The notes: generated by a model from the sequence alone, not told the origin. A DNA stretch of 64,000 nucleotides from DASWJZ01 sp963761005 (GCA_963761005.1 CAVXFK010000018.1:1-64000), one strand, 5' to 3'; shown: positions 42,733-52,031, numbered from the stretch's first letter. Made by a program: numbers and translations.

Positions 42733-43986
42733 TCACTCCACGATCTCCGCCGTCTCCACCACGGCGTGGAAGAGCACCTCGGCGCCGGCGGTCGCCCATT
42801 CCGGCTTGATGTCCTCTTCCTCGTTGTGGCTGATGCCGTCGACGCAGGGGCAGAAGACCATCGAGGTCGGCGCCACGCGGGCGATGTAGCAGGCATCGTG
42901 CCCCGCGCCGGAGACGATGTCGCGATGCGAGTAGCCGAGGCGGTCGGCGGCGCGGCGCACGGCATCGACGCAGGTCCGATCGAATTCGACGGGCGCGTAA
43001 TAGAAGACCTCGTTCACGTCGGCCTTCAACTTGTCGGCGGCGCAAATCTTCCCGATCGCCTTGCTCATCGCATCCATCATCTCCGAGAGCGTCGTGTCGA
43101 CCGGGTGGCGGAAATCGACCGTCATCGACACGGAGCCCGGAATGACGTTGCGCGAGCCCGGATAGGGCGTCAGCACGCCGACCGTGCCGACCGCATGCGG
43201 CGCGTTTTTGAGTGCTATCTCGTTCACCGCCTGGACGAGCTTCGCCGCGCCGACCAGCGCGTCACGGCGGCGCGGCATCGGCGTGGTGCCGGCGTGGCTC
43301 TCAAAGCCGGTGAAGGTGACGTCGAACCAGCGCTGCCCCTGCCCGTGCGTGACGACGCCGATGTCGACGCCTTCCGCCTCCAGGATCGGACCCTGCTCGA
43401 TGTGCAGCTCGAAGAAGGCTTTCAGCGACCTTCTTCCCACATGCTCCGGCCCGACATAGCCGATCCGCTTCAGCTCATCGCCAAGCTCTTTGCCTTCGGC
43501 GTCCTTGAGGGCGTAGGCGTAGTCCTGCGTGTAGACGCCGGCGAAGACGCCGGACGAGATCATCGCCGGCGCGTAGCGCGAGCCCTCCTCGTTGGTCCAG
43601 TTCACCACCTCGATCGGGTGTTTCGTCTTGATGCCGAGGTCGTTCAGCGTGCGTACGATCTCAAGGCCGGAGAGCACGCCCAAGACTTCGTCGTACTTTC
43701 CGCCGGTCGGCTGCGTATCGAGGTGGCTGCCGACCATCACCGGCGGCAGCTTCGGGTCGGTGCCGTCGCGGCGGGCGAACATGTTCCCCATCGTATCGAC
43801 CGCAAGCTTGCAGCCGGCCTTCTCAACCCAAGACTTGAAGAGGTCGCGGCCTTCCTTGTCGACGTCGGTCAGCGTCAGGCGGCGGTTGCCGCCCTTCACG
43901 CCGGGGCCGATCTTCGCCATCTCCATGAGGCTGTCCCACAGCCTCTCGCCGTTGATCCTTAGGTTACTCGCCGGTCTCTGCATCAC
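42733..43986 (-). CDS. Zn-dependent hydantoinase/carbamoylase family amidohydrolase (N-carbamoyl amino acid hydrolase)
   Basis: 417 residues, M20-like di-zinc family. Metal and catalytic residues: His88 and Asp99 in VGSHLDTQPTGGKYDEVLGV, Glu133/134 in NWTNEEGSRYAPAM, His in FFELHIEQGPILEAEGVDIG, His in VSGAGHDACYIARV. The dimerisation domain is in the middle (VTFTGFESHAGTTPMPRRRD). Likely cleaves N-carbamoyl-beta-alanine or a related ureido acid to the amino acid, CO2 and ammonia. A structurally unrelated enzyme for the same step is next door. Confidence 0.92.
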   Translation of the reverse strand: MMQRPASNLRINGERLWDSLMEMAKIGPGVKGGNRRLTLTDVDKEGRDLFKSWVEKAGCKLAVDTMGNMFARRDGTDPKLPPVMVGSHLDTQPTGGKYDEVLGVLSGLEIVRTLNDLGIKTKHPIEVVNWTNEEGSRYAPAMISSGVFAGVYTQDYAYALKDAEGKELGDELKRIGYVGPEHVGRRSLKAFFELHIEQGPILEAEGVDIGVVTHGQGQRWFDVTFTGFESHAGTTPMPRRRDALVGAAKLVQAVNEIALKNAPHAVGTVGVLTPYPGSRNVIPGSVSMTVDFRHPVDTTLSEMMDAMSKAIGKICAADKLKADVNEVFYYAPVEFDRTCVDAVRRAADRLGYSHRDIVSGAGHDACYIARVAPTSMVFCPCVDGISHNEEEDIKPEWATAGAEVLFHAVVETAEIVE

Positions 43987-43992
43987 TCGTTC

Positions 43993-44859
43993 CTACTGGT
44001 CCGTGAGCCGGCCGTAGGCGTCGGGCCGGCGGTCGCGGAAGAACTGCCAGGTGTTCCTCACCTCGCGGATCATGTCGAAGTCCATATCGTGGACGATCAG
44101 CTCGTCCTTGTCGCGGCTTGCGATCTTCTCGATCTGCCCGCGCGGATTGACGAAATAGCTCTGGCCGTAGAACTCGCCGATGTTCCAGGGGGCTTCCGTG
44201 CCGACGCGGTTGATGGCGCCGATATAGACACCGTTGGCGACGGCAGACGCCGGCTGCTCGAGCTTCCAGAGGTATTCGGACAGCCCGGCCACGGTCGCCG
44301 ACGGGTTGACGATGTATTCGGCGCCGTTCAGCGCCAGCGCGCGCCAACCTTCGGGGAAATGCCGGTCGTAGCAGATATAAACTCCGAGCTTGCAATAGGC
44401 GGTCTTGAACACCGGCCAGCCGGAGTTCCCCGGCTTGAAGAAGAATTTCTCCCAGAAGCCGGCGACCTGCGGGATGTGCGTCTTGCGGTATTTGCCGAGA
44501 TAGGAGCCGTCGGCGTCGATCACCGCGGCGCAGTTGTAATAGACCCCCGTGATCTCCTCCTCGTAGATCGGGACGACGATCACCATCGAGTGCTTCTTGG
44601 CGAGCTCCTGCATGAGCTTGGTGGTGGGGCCATCGGGAATCGCCTCGGCCGCGCCATACCACTTGGCGTCCTGGCTCGGACAGAAATAGGGTTGGCTGAA
44701 CACCTCCTGGAAGCAGAGCACCTGCACGCCTTGCTTCCCCGCCTCCTCGATCAGCGGAAGGTGTGCTGCGATCATCTTTTCCTTGATCGCGTCGGGCGAC
44801 ATGGAGGTGTCGCCCTTCAATTGCATCTGGATCAGGCCGCCCCGAAGCTTTGCCATCAC
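43993..44859 (-). CDS. pydC: Beta-ureidopropionase, nitrilase superfamily
   Basis: 288 residues. The Glu-Lys-Cys triad is in place: Glu52 (CFQEVFSQPYFC), Lys126 (YRKTHIPQV), Cys163 (VYICYDRHFPEGWRALALNG). The long YFCPSQDAKWY insertion and the NRVGTEAPWNIGEFYGQSYF region are typical of N-carbamoyl-beta-alanine amidohydrolases. Produces beta-alanine (or beta-aminoisobutyrate), step 3. Seven bases from the M20-type carbamoylase gene. Confidence 0.93.
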   Translation of the reverse strand: MMAKLRGGLIQMQLKGDTSMSPDAIKEKMIAAHLPLIEEAGKQGVQVLCFQEVFSQPYFCPSQDAKWYGAAEAIPDGPTTKLMQELAKKHSMVIVVPIYEEEITGVYYNCAAVIDADGSYLGKYRKTHIPQVAGFWEKFFFKPGNSGWPVFKTAYCKLGVYICYDRHFPEGWRALALNGAEYIVNPSATVAGLSEYLWKLEQPASAVANGVYIGAINRVGTEAPWNIGEFYGQSYFVNPRGQIEKIASRDKDELIVHDMDFDMIREVRNTWQFFRDRRPDAYGRLTDQ

Positions 44860-44879
44860 GCTCTCACTTCTCTCTCGCC

Positions 44880-44977
44880 GTCATTGCCGGGCTTGACCCG
44901 GCAGTCCATTCCGTAGGCGTCGATCCCGTCGCGGCCGTAACGGAATGGATGCCCGGATCAAGTCCGGGCATGACGAC
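44880..44977. repeat. Inverted pair of palindromic repeats (copies c and d)
   Basis: 44880-44914 (GTCATTGCCGGGCTTGACCC...) and 44940-44977 (ACGGAATGGATGCCCGGATC...) are head-to-head copies of the same family with 25 bases between, able to form one long cruciform. They occupy the gap between pydC and mmsA. No gene is trapped between them, unlike copies a/b. Confidence 0.85.
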
Positions 44978-45006
44978 AATCGCGGAAGTCGCCAGCACGC
45001 CTTCCC

Positions 45007-46505
45007 TCAATGCATCGACGGGAAGGTGAAGACCGCGCCGTGGGCGATGCCCGCCGGCCAGCGCGTCGTCACCGTCTTCAGCCGCGTGTAGAAGCGCACG
45101 CCTTCCGGCCCGTAGATCGAATGATCTCCGAAGAGCGAGCGCTTCCAGCCGCCGAAGGAATGATAGGCGACCGGCACCGGGATCGGCACGTTGATGCCGA
45201 CCATGCCGACCTCGATCTGGTCGGCGAAGGTGCGGGCGGAATCGCCGTCGCGGGTGAAGATCGCCGTGCCGTTCCCGTATTCGTGCTTGTTGATGAGATC
45301 GACGGCGCTGTCGTAGCTCTCCGCGCGCACCACCGAGAGCACCGGCCCGAAAATCTCCTCCTTATAGATGCTCATGTCCGGCTTCACGCGGTCGAAGAGC
45401 GAGCCGCCGACGAAGTAGCCGTCCTCGTAGCCCTGCAGCTTCAGCCCGCGGCCATCGACGACGAGCTCCGCGCCCTCCTTCACGCCCTTGTCGATGTAGC
45501 CGAGCACTTTTTCCATATGCTGCCGCGTGACCAGCGGGCCCATCTCGGCGTCGGGGTCGGTCGCCGGGCCGATCTTCAGCGCGCGCACGCGCGGGGCGAG
45601 CTCCTCGATCAGCTTGTTCGCGGTCTCCTCGCCGACCGGCACGGCGACCGAGATCGCCATGCAGCGCTCGCCGGCGGAGCCGTAGCCGGCACCCATCAGC
45701 GCATCGGCCGCCTTGTCGATGTCGGCGTCCGGCAGCACCACCATGTGGTTCTTGGCGCCGCCGAGCGCCTGCACGCGCTTTCCGGCAGCGGTGCCGCGCG
45801 AATAGACGTAATGCGCGATCGGGGTCGAGCCGACGAAGCTCACCGCCTTGATGTCGGGATGGTCGAGGATCGCGTCGACCGCTTCCTTGTCGCCGTTGCA
45901 CGACGTTCAGGACGCCGTCCGGGAAGCCGGCCTGCTTGAAGAGATCGTAGATGAGCGAGCGGCGCGGAGGGGTCGCGCTCCGAGGGCTTCAAGATGAAGG
46001 TGTTGCCGCAGGCGATCGCCACCGGATACATCCAGAGCGGCACCATGGCGGGGAAGTTGAACGGCGTGATCCCGGCACAAACGCCAAGCGGCTGACGGTC
46101 GGAATAGGTGTCGATATCGGACCCGACGTTGCGCGAGAACTCGCCCTTCAGAAGATGCGGGATGCCGCAGGCGAACTCCACGACCTCGAGGCCGCGCGTC
46201 ACCTCGCCGAGCGCATCGGCGTGGGTCTTGCCGTGCTCCTTGGAGATGGCGCGCGCGACGTCGTCGGCGTGCTTCTCGAGAAGCTCCTTGAACTTGAACA
46301 TGTAGCGTGCGCGCTTCGCCGGCGGCATGCGGCCCCAAGCGGGCGCCGCCTCCTTCGCGGCCGCGACGGCGCGTCCGACCTCCGCCGCGCTCGACAGTCC
46401 GAGTTCGGCCGTCTGTTCGCCGGTCGCGGGATTGAACACCGGCGAGAAACGCCCGGCGGTCGACGGCGCGCTCTCTCCGTTAATGGCGTTCGCGATGCGC
46501 TGCAT
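45007..46505 (-). pseudogene. mmsA: CoA-acylating methylmalonate-semialdehyde dehydrogenase, two frameshifts
   Basis: Together the frames give a full-length (about 498-residue) MmsA. N-terminal part from ATG 46505: PVFNPATGEQTAELGLSSAA; LGVCAGITPFNFPAMVPLWM; FILKPSERDPSAP. An extra base near 45957 shifts to LIYDLFKQAGFPDGVLNVV, and an extra C at 45898 shifts to NGDKEAVDAILDHPDIKAVS and the C-terminal part with the catalytic Cys (YGSAGERCMAISVAVPV). Converts malonate/methylmalonate semialdehyde to acetyl-/propionyl-CoA. Two clean single-base insertions in an otherwise perfect gene suggest assembly error. Confidence 0.88.
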
Positions 46506-46557
46506 GGGTTTCCTGCCTACTGGCACGCTTTGGAAATTTGCGACTTGCCCTGAACGG

Positions 46558-46656
46558 TCATTCTCGGGCGGAACGAAGCGGAGACCCGAGTACCCAGTGT
46601 TCGCGCGCTTTGCTCTCCCTGGGTCCTCGGATCGCGCTTCGCGCGCCCGAGGATGA
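46558..46656. repeat. Long imperfect palindrome, copy 1
   Basis: Starts GTCATTCTCGGGCGGAACGA and ends CGCGCCCGAGGATGAC. Its two halves are inverted variants of one unit (CTCGGG...ACCCGAG). A second such element lies at 48892-48985 in the opposite order. It fills the space between mmsA and the aminotransferase. Confidence 0.8.
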
Positions 46657-46675
46657 CGACAAATTGCTCATGGCG

Positions 46676-48004
46676 CTAATTCAGTCCCTTGATCACGTCG
46701 GCAAGGGTGCCGACCAGAAGGTCGATCTCGTTCTTCTCTATGATGAGCGGCGGCGACAGCGCGATGGTGTCACCCGTCGTGCGGATCATCACGCCGCGCT
46801 CGTAGCATTCGAGGAAGGCAGTGAAGGCGCGCTTCGTCGGTGATCCGGCGATCGGCTCAAGCTCGACCGCGCCGACGAGGCCGATGTTCCTGACGTCGAT
46901 CACGTGCGGCAGCCCTTTCAGCGCATGCAGCGCGTCCTCGAAATACGGCGCGAGCTCGGCGCCGCGCGTGAGCAGGCTTTCGCGCTGATAGATGTCGAGC
47001 GTTGCCAACCCCGCTGCCGACGACACCGGATTTCCCGAATAGGTGTAGCCGTGGAAGAACTCGATCAGATGCTCCGGGCCGTTCATGAAGGTCTGGTAGA
47101 TGTCCGACTTCACGAACACCGCGCCCATCGGCACGACGCCGTTGGTGACGCCCTTCGCCGTCGTCATGATGTCCGGCGTCACGCCGAAATAGTCCGCCGC
47201 AAACGGCGTGCCGAGGCGTCCGAAGCCGGTGATCACCTCGTCGAAGATCAGAAGAATGCCGTGCTTGTCGCAGATCTGGCGGAGCTTCTGCAGATAGCCC
47301 TTCGGCGGGATCAAGACACCGGTCGAGCCGGCGACAGGCTCGACGATCACCGCCGCGATGGTGGAGGCGTCGTGGAGGGCGACGAGCCGCTCCAGATCGT
47401 CGGCCAACTCGGCACCGTGCTCAGGCACGCCGCGAGTGAAGGCGTTGCGCGCAAGGTCGTGCGTGTGGCGGATGTGGTCGACGCCGGCGAGCAAAGCGCC
47501 GAAATGCTTGCGGTTCGAGACGATGCCGCCGACCGAGATGCCGCCGAAATTGACGCCGTGATAGCCGCGCTCGCGGCCGATCAGGCGGATGCGGCTGCCG
47601 TCTCCTTTCACGCGGTGATAGGCGAGCGCGATCTTGAGCGAGGTGTCGACCGACTCTGAGCCGGAGTTCGTGAAGAACACATGGTCGAGGTCTTGCGGCG
47701 CGGTCGCGGCAAGGCGCGCAGCAAGCTCGAACGCCTTCGGATGGCCCATCTGGAAGGCCGGCGCGTAGTCGAGCTCAAGGAGCTGCTCCTTGACCGCCTC
47801 GGCGATCTCCGGCCGGCCGTGCCCGGCGTTCACGCACCAGAGGCCCGAGGTGCCGTCGAGCACCTTTCTGCCGTCATGGCTCCAGTAATTCATGCCTTCG
47901 GCGCGCACGAGCATGCGCGGCGCTTTCTTGAACTGCCGGTTCGCGGAGAACGGCATCCAGAAGGCTTCAAGATTGTTGGTCGAGATGGCGACTGGCTTTT
48001 GCAT
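46676..48004 (-). CDS. Class III omega-amino acid:pyruvate aminotransferase
   Basis: 442 residues. PLP-binding residues visible: GSES at 114-117, Asp255 (LLIFDEVITGFGRLG), Schiff-base Lys284 (IMTTAKGVTNGVVPMGAVF), and the preceding RGYHGVNFGGISVGG. Closest in look to beta-alanine/omega-amino acid--pyruvate transaminases. It would turn beta-alanine (or beta-aminoisobutyrate) into the semialdehyde used by MmsA. Divergent from the RutR-like gene, with a RutR-type box between. Confidence 0.93.
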   Translation of the reverse strand: MQKPVAISTNNLEAFWMPFSANRQFKKAPRMLVRAEGMNYWSHDGRKVLDGTSGLWCVNAGHGRPEIAEAVKEQLLELDYAPAFQMGHPKAFELAARLAATAPQDLDHVFFTNSGSESVDTSLKIALAYHRVKGDGSRIRLIGRERGYHGVNFGGISVGGIVSNRKHFGALLAGVDHIRHTHDLARNAFTRGVPEHGAELADDLERLVALHDASTIAAVIVEPVAGSTGVLIPPKGYLQKLRQICDKHGILLIFDEVITGFGRLGTPFAADYFGVTPDIMTTAKGVTNGVVPMGAVFVKSDIYQTFMNGPEHLIEFFHGYTYSGNPVSSAAGLATLDIYQRESLLTRGAELAPYFEDALHALKGLPHVIDVRNIGLVGAVELEPIAGSPTKRAFTAFLECYERGVMIRTTGDTIALSPPLIIEKNEIDLLVGTLADVIKGLN

Positions 48005-48080
48005 GGAGCGACACTTTCCGCCGTTGGCCGGCGCATGATTTCGTGGCGTCCTCTAACCGGTTTCGGACGCCAAGCCAAAC

Positions 48081-48096
48081 TTGACTGATTGGTCAA
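48081..48096. promoter_or_regulatory. RutR-type operator
   Basis: TTGACTGATTGGTCAA differs from the known RutR consensus TTGACCAnnTGGTCAA in only two positions of the left arm. It lies between the divergent aminotransferase (start 48004) and the TetR/RutR-like gene (start 48231). A partial second GACC...GGTC site follows at about 48112-48124. Confidence 0.7.
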
Positions 48097-48230
48097 AATC
48101 AACGCTAGGTTCGACCGCCGGTCAAGGCGAAAGATCGAAGCAGCCGGGAGGAAGAGACGATGCGGGCGAGCACTGGCGCGCTACGCTGCCGGCGACGGAG
48201 CCACCCCTCCGTTCAACGGGGAGCGGGACA

Positions 48231-48866
48231 GTGAACCGTCCCGAGCCGCCGCCGAAGAAGGCGACCCGCATCCAGAAGAAGAATCGCAAGGCGATCCTGC
48301 AAGCGGCCCTCGAAGTCTTCTCCCAGCGCGGCTTCCGCGGCTCGACCATCGACCGCATCGCGGAGCGCGCCGGGCTCTCGAAGCCCAACCTCCTCTACTA
48401 TTATTCCTCGAAGGAGGCGATCTACGTCGCGGTGCTCGAGGACACACTGGCGTTCTGGCTCGAGCCGCTCGCCGCGCTCGATCCCGACGGCGATCCGATC
48501 GAGGAGATCGGCCGTTACGTCGCGGAAAAACTCGAAATGTCGCGCACGCGGCCCGAGGCCTCGCGCCTCTTCGCCAACGAGATCTTGCACGGTGCGCCGG
48601 CGGTCGGCGATTTTCTAGCCGGGCCGCTGAAGCAGCTCGTCGACGAGAAGGCGGCGGTGATCCGAAAATGGATCGCCGAGGGGCGGCTTCGCGCGGTCGA
48701 GCCGCGGCATCTCATCATGCTGATCTGGGCGGTGACGCAGCACTACGCCGACTTCGACGTTCAGGTTCAGGCGGTGCTCGGTGCCGACGCGGTGCCCGAG
48801 CGCCGCTTTGCGGATGCCGGGGCGACGCTGATGACCACGCTCTTCGAGGGACTGCGACCGCGCTAG
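48231..48866 (+). CDS. rutR: RutR-like TetR-family regulator of pyrimidine catabolism
   Basis: 211 residues from GTG 48231 (GGGGAGCGG upstream). The N-terminal HTH is typical (KAILQAALEVFSQRGFRGST; IAERAGLSKPNLLYYYSSKE), and the C-terminal domain is of the YcdC/RutR type (EASRLFANEILHGAPAVGDF; LIMLIWAVTQHYADFDVQVQ). RutR proteins bind uracil/thymine and release DNA. The adjacent RutR-type box and the reductive pyrimidine genes on both sides make this assignment strong. Confidence 0.88.
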   Translation: MNRPEPPPKKATRIQKKNRKAILQAALEVFSQRGFRGSTIDRIAERAGLSKPNLLYYYSSKEAIYVAVLEDTLAFWLEPLAALDPDGDPIEEIGRYVAEKLEMSRTRPEASRLFANEILHGAPAVGDFLAGPLKQLVDEKAAVIRKWIAEGRLRAVEPRHLIMLIWAVTQHYADFDVQVQAVLGADAVPERRFADAGATLMTTLFEGLRPR

Positions 48867-48891
48867 GATCGGCTCCACCGACCTCGGTCGC

Positions 48892-48985
48892 GTCATCCTC
48901 GGGCGCGCGAAGCGCGACCCGAGGACCCAGAGGAGCCTGGCTCGGTGGGTTCTCGGGTCTCCGCTACGCTCCGCCCGAGAATGAC
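48892..48985. repeat. Long imperfect palindrome, copy 2
   Basis: Starts GTCATCCTCGGGCGCGCGAA and ends CTCCGCCCGAGAATGAC: the two halves of the 46558-46656 element in exchanged order. The two copies bracket the aminotransferase-rutR pair. Confidence 0.8.
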
Positions 48986-49012
48986 AATGCCTGCTTCTCC
49001 GGAACTACCCGG

Positions 49013-50548
49013 TCAGTCCGGGTCCGCGCCTTCCGCGGCCGGCTCGTCGGCGATCTTCGGTCGGAAATAGCGGCCGAAGATGATCGGCGCGAGGAAGCCG
49101 ACAATCGCGAAGGTCCAGAGCCCGATTGCAAGCGGCGAGCCCCAAAGGGTCGACAGATCGCCATCGGAGATCGTGAGCGCGCGGCGGAGGTTCTTCTCCA
49201 TCTCGTTGCCGAGGAGCACGCCGAGGATGACCGGCACGAGCGGCACGTCGAGCTTCCTGAGCACGTAGCCGAGCACGCCGAACGCCACCATCACCAGGAG
49301 GTCGAAGGTCGAGCCGGAAATCCCGTAGATGCCGACGAAGGATATCATGGCGACCGCCGGCATCAGGAAGCGCGGCGGCACCAGAAGCACGCGCACGAAG
49401 AGGCTCACCAGCGGGATGTTCATGAGAAGCAGCATGAAGTTAGCGATGAAGAGCGCCGCGATCAGGCCCCAGACGACATCCGGATTGGATTGAAAGAGAA
49501 GCGGCCCTGGCGTGACGTTCAGCGCAAGCAGCATGGCGAGAAGCACCGCCGTCGTGCCTGAGCCAGGCACGCCGAGCGCGAGCATCGGAACGAGCGCGCC
49601 GCCGGCAGCGGCGTTGTTACCCGCCTCGGGCGCCGCCACGCCGCGCGGATCGCCTTTGCCGAACGTGCCTTTCTTGTCGGAGAGCTTCTTTTCGAAGGTG
49701 TAGGCGATGAAGGAGCCGAGCGACGCGCCGGCGCCGGGAAGCACGCCGGCGAGGAAGCCGAGCACAGTGCCGCGCGCCATCGTGCCCCAGCATTGCTTCA
49801 GCATCGCCAGCGGCGCCGTGACGCGGCCGAGCTTGATCTTGGAGGAGCCGGCCTCGCCCTCGCCCTTGTGCTCGAGGAACAGGAACACTTCCGAGATCGC
49901 GAAGAGGCCGACGATCGCGACCAGGAAATTGATGCCGTCGTAGAGATAGACATTGTGAAAGCTGAAGCGCGGCACGCCGGTCTGGTGGTCGACGCCGATC
50001 ATCGCGATGCCGAGCCCAAGCGCTGCCGCGATCGCCGCCTTCGCCTGGTTGCGGCTGGCGATGCCGCCGAGCGTCGCGAAGGCGAGCGTGTAGAGCGCAA
50101 AATATTCCGCCGGCCCGAAGAGGAGCGCGAGCTTGACGAGAAGCGGCGCCAGGAAGACGAGCCCCCACGTGGCGAAGAACGAGCCGACGAAGGACGCGAT
50201 GCCGGAAAGCGCGAGCGCCTCGCCTGCTTGGCCCTTGCGCGCCATCGGGTAGCCGTCGAGCGTCGTCATCAGCGCCGGCTCGTCGCCGGGGATGTTCAAG
50301 AGGATCGAGGAGATGCGCCCGCCGTACATGGCGCCGTAATAGACGCTTGTCAGGAGGATCAGCGCCGGCGTCGCCGGGAGCCCGAGCGTGAAGGCGAGCG
50401 GGATCAGGATCGCAACGCCGTTCGACGGCCCAAGCCCGGGAAGCGCACCGATGATCGTGCCGATAAAGCAGCCGACGAGCGCCAGCCCAAGATTTTGCAG
50501 CGTCAGCGCGACCGCGAACCCGTCGACGAGCGAGGAGAGCGCGTGCAT
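49013..50548 (-). CDS. tctA: Tripartite tricarboxylate transporter, large permease TctA
   Basis: 511 residues with about 11-12 membrane helices. TctA hallmarks: GCFIGTIIGALPGLGPSNGV, SVYYGAMYGGRISSILLNIP, LGFLAGVLPGAGASLGSFIA, and GVPGSGTTAVLLAMLLALNV. Works with the TctB and TctC encoded upstream. The ligand is not known; genomic context suggests a pathway-related organic acid or pyrimidine-derived compound. Confidence 0.93.
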   Translation of the reverse strand: MHALSSLVDGFAVALTLQNLGLALVGCFIGTIIGALPGLGPSNGVAILIPLAFTLGLPATPALILLTSVYYGAMYGGRISSILLNIPGDEPALMTTLDGYPMARKGQAGEALALSGIASFVGSFFATWGLVFLAPLLVKLALLFGPAEYFALYTLAFATLGGIASRNQAKAAIAAALGLGIAMIGVDHQTGVPRFSFHNVYLYDGINFLVAIVGLFAISEVFLFLEHKGEGEAGSSKIKLGRVTAPLAMLKQCWGTMARGTVLGFLAGVLPGAGASLGSFIAYTFEKKLSDKKGTFGKGDPRGVAAPEAGNNAAAGGALVPMLALGVPGSGTTAVLLAMLLALNVTPGPLLFQSNPDVVWGLIAALFIANFMLLLMNIPLVSLFVRVLLVPPRFLMPAVAMISFVGIYGISGSTFDLLVMVAFGVLGYVLRKLDVPLVPVILGVLLGNEMEKNLRRALTISDGDLSTLWGSPLAIGLWTFAIVGFLAPIIFGRYFRPKIADEPAAEGADPD

Positions 50549-50552
50549 CGCC

Positions 50553-50984
50553 TCAGAACCCCCACGGTCCGGGCGCGAGCGTCAAGCCTAAGACCAGGTG
50601 AAAGATCACGTAGATGCCGACCGCGATGGCAATCCCCGCCGCAGCGGCAGCGAGCGGCTTCGTGCCGAGCCGCCAGGAAAGCAATCCCCCGGCGACCGCC
50701 GTCGACAGCACGAAACCGAAGCGCGGCAGCGCCAGCGCATAGGCGATCATGACCGCGACCGCGAAAACGATCTCGAGAAGGCGACCCGCGGCCGGCCAAT
50801 CCGGTCGCGGGTCGGGTCTTACGATCGGATAGATCGCGGCGATCGCGAGCGTGACGCCTATGACGATCGGGAACGCCTTCGGTCCCATCGGGTCGACGAT
50901 GAAGCCGGTCTCGATCAGCGTCGCCTGCCAGATGAAGAACCCGGCAAGCAGGATGCAGACGACGCCGAAGACGCGGTCGCTCAT
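50553..50984 (-). CDS. tctB: Tripartite tricarboxylate transporter, small permease TctB
   Basis: 143 residues, four membrane helices (VFGVVCILLAGFFIWQATLI; AFPIVIGVTLAIAAIYPIVR; LEIVFAVAVMIAYALALPRF; AAAAGIAIAVGIYVIFHLVL). The size and order between TctC and TctA fit TctB. Confidence 0.9.
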   Translation of the reverse strand: MSDRVFGVVCILLAGFFIWQATLIETGFIVDPMGPKAFPIVIGVTLAIAAIYPIVRPDPRPDWPAAGRLLEIVFAVAVMIAYALALPRFGFVLSTAVAGGLLSWRLGTKPLAAAAAGIAIAVGIYVIFHLVLGLTLAPGPWGF

Positions 50985-51038
50985 GACTTGGCGCTCATCG
51001 CCCGACGATCACGCTCGATCTACCAAGGCGCATGGCGC

Positions 51039-52031
51039 CTACTTGATCAGGCCGATCTCCTTCGACATCGCGGTCGTCGCCTCCACCTGGCCGGCGACGA
51101 ACTTCTGGAACGCGTCGCCGGACGAATCGAGCGGCATCAGGCCGTTGTCGGCCATGATCTTCTTCCACTCGTCGGAATCGTAGACCTTCTTCACCGCGTC
51201 GACCCAGAAAGCGTAGGCGTCGTCGGACATGCCGCCCGGCACATAGAAGCCGCGCCAGTTGGCGCCGACCGCGTCGATGCCCTGCTCCTTGGCGGTCGGG
51301 AACTTGCCGAAGTCGCCAGGGAGACGCTCGGGCGCAAGCACGGCGAGCACCTTGATGTCACCGGAGTCGACGAAGCCCTTGGCTTCCGAAAGATCGCCGG
51401 TGAACGCCTGCACGTGGCCGCCGAGAAGCTGCGTCACCGCCTCGCCGCCGCCCTCGAACGCGACGTATTTGATCTTGCGGATATCATCGATACCGGCCGC
51501 CTTCGCCGCGATCAGCACCTTCAGGTGATCCCAGCCGCCGACCGCCGACCCGCCGGCAAAGGCGATCGAGGACGGATCAGCCTTGATCTTGTCCATCAAA
51601 TCGCTGAGCGAATTGATGTCCGATTTCGCGGCGACGGCGATCACGCCATAGTCGGAGCCGACGGCCCCGACCCAGCGCACCTGATCCATCGTGTTCCCCG
51701 GGTAGGCGCCCTGGGCGAGCCGCGTCGACGTCGCGGACGAGGCAGCGACGATCAAGTTGTCGTCGGTGTTGCGCTTGTTGACCACCTCGGCATAAGCGAC
51801 GCCGCCGCCGCCGCCGGAAAGGTTGGTGACCTGCACGGGATCCGGAACGATCTTCAGGTCATAGAGGGCCTTGCCGACCTGGCGGCAGGTGAAGTCCCAG
51901 CCGCCGCCGGCGCCGGCGGGAGCGATGCATTCCGTGTTGCCGGGCTCAAACGCCAAGCCCGGCGCGGCGGACAGGCAAAGCGAAATCGCTGCGAACGCAA
52001 CGGCGCGCACGGCGAAGAAAGGCTTGGTCAT
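51039..52031 (-). CDS. tctC: Tripartite tricarboxylate transporter, substrate-binding protein TctC
   Basis: 330 residues with a signal peptide (to about APGLAFEPG). Bug/TctC features: APAGAGGGWDFTCRQVGKAL and VTNLSGGGGGVAYAEVVNKR (pyrrolidine-ring ligand loop region), then GGWDHLKVLIAAKAAGIDDI and KYVAFEGGGEAVTQLLGGHV. First gene of the tctCBA operon. Two Cys in the mature N-terminus (ECIAP, FTCRQ) probably form a disulfide. Confidence 0.92.
   Translation of the reverse strand: MTKPFFAVRAVAFAAISLCLSAAPGLAFEPGNTECIAPAGAGGGWDFTCRQVGKALYDLKIVPDPVQVTNLSGGGGGVAYAEVVNKRNTDDNLIVAASSATSTRLAQGAYPGNTMDQVRWVGAVGSDYGVIAVAAKSDINSLSDLMDKIKADPSSIAFAGGSAVGGWDHLKVLIAAKAAGIDDIRKIKYVAFEGGGEAVTQLLGGHVQAFTGDLSEAKGFVDSGDIKVLAVLAPERLPGDFGKFPTAKEQGIDAVGANWRGFYVPGGMSDDAYAFWVDAVKKVYDSDEWKKIMADNGLMPLDSSGDAFQKFVAGQVEATTAMSKEIGLIK

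Noticed and set aside
42766..43962. 398-codon open frame opposite the M20-type carbamoylase
   Set aside because: The reverse strand has complete catalytic motifs; this frame has none.
48089..49561. 490-codon open frame across rutR and tctA
   Set aside because: Out of frame with rutR, crosses a palindromic repeat and runs antisense to tctA; no domain.
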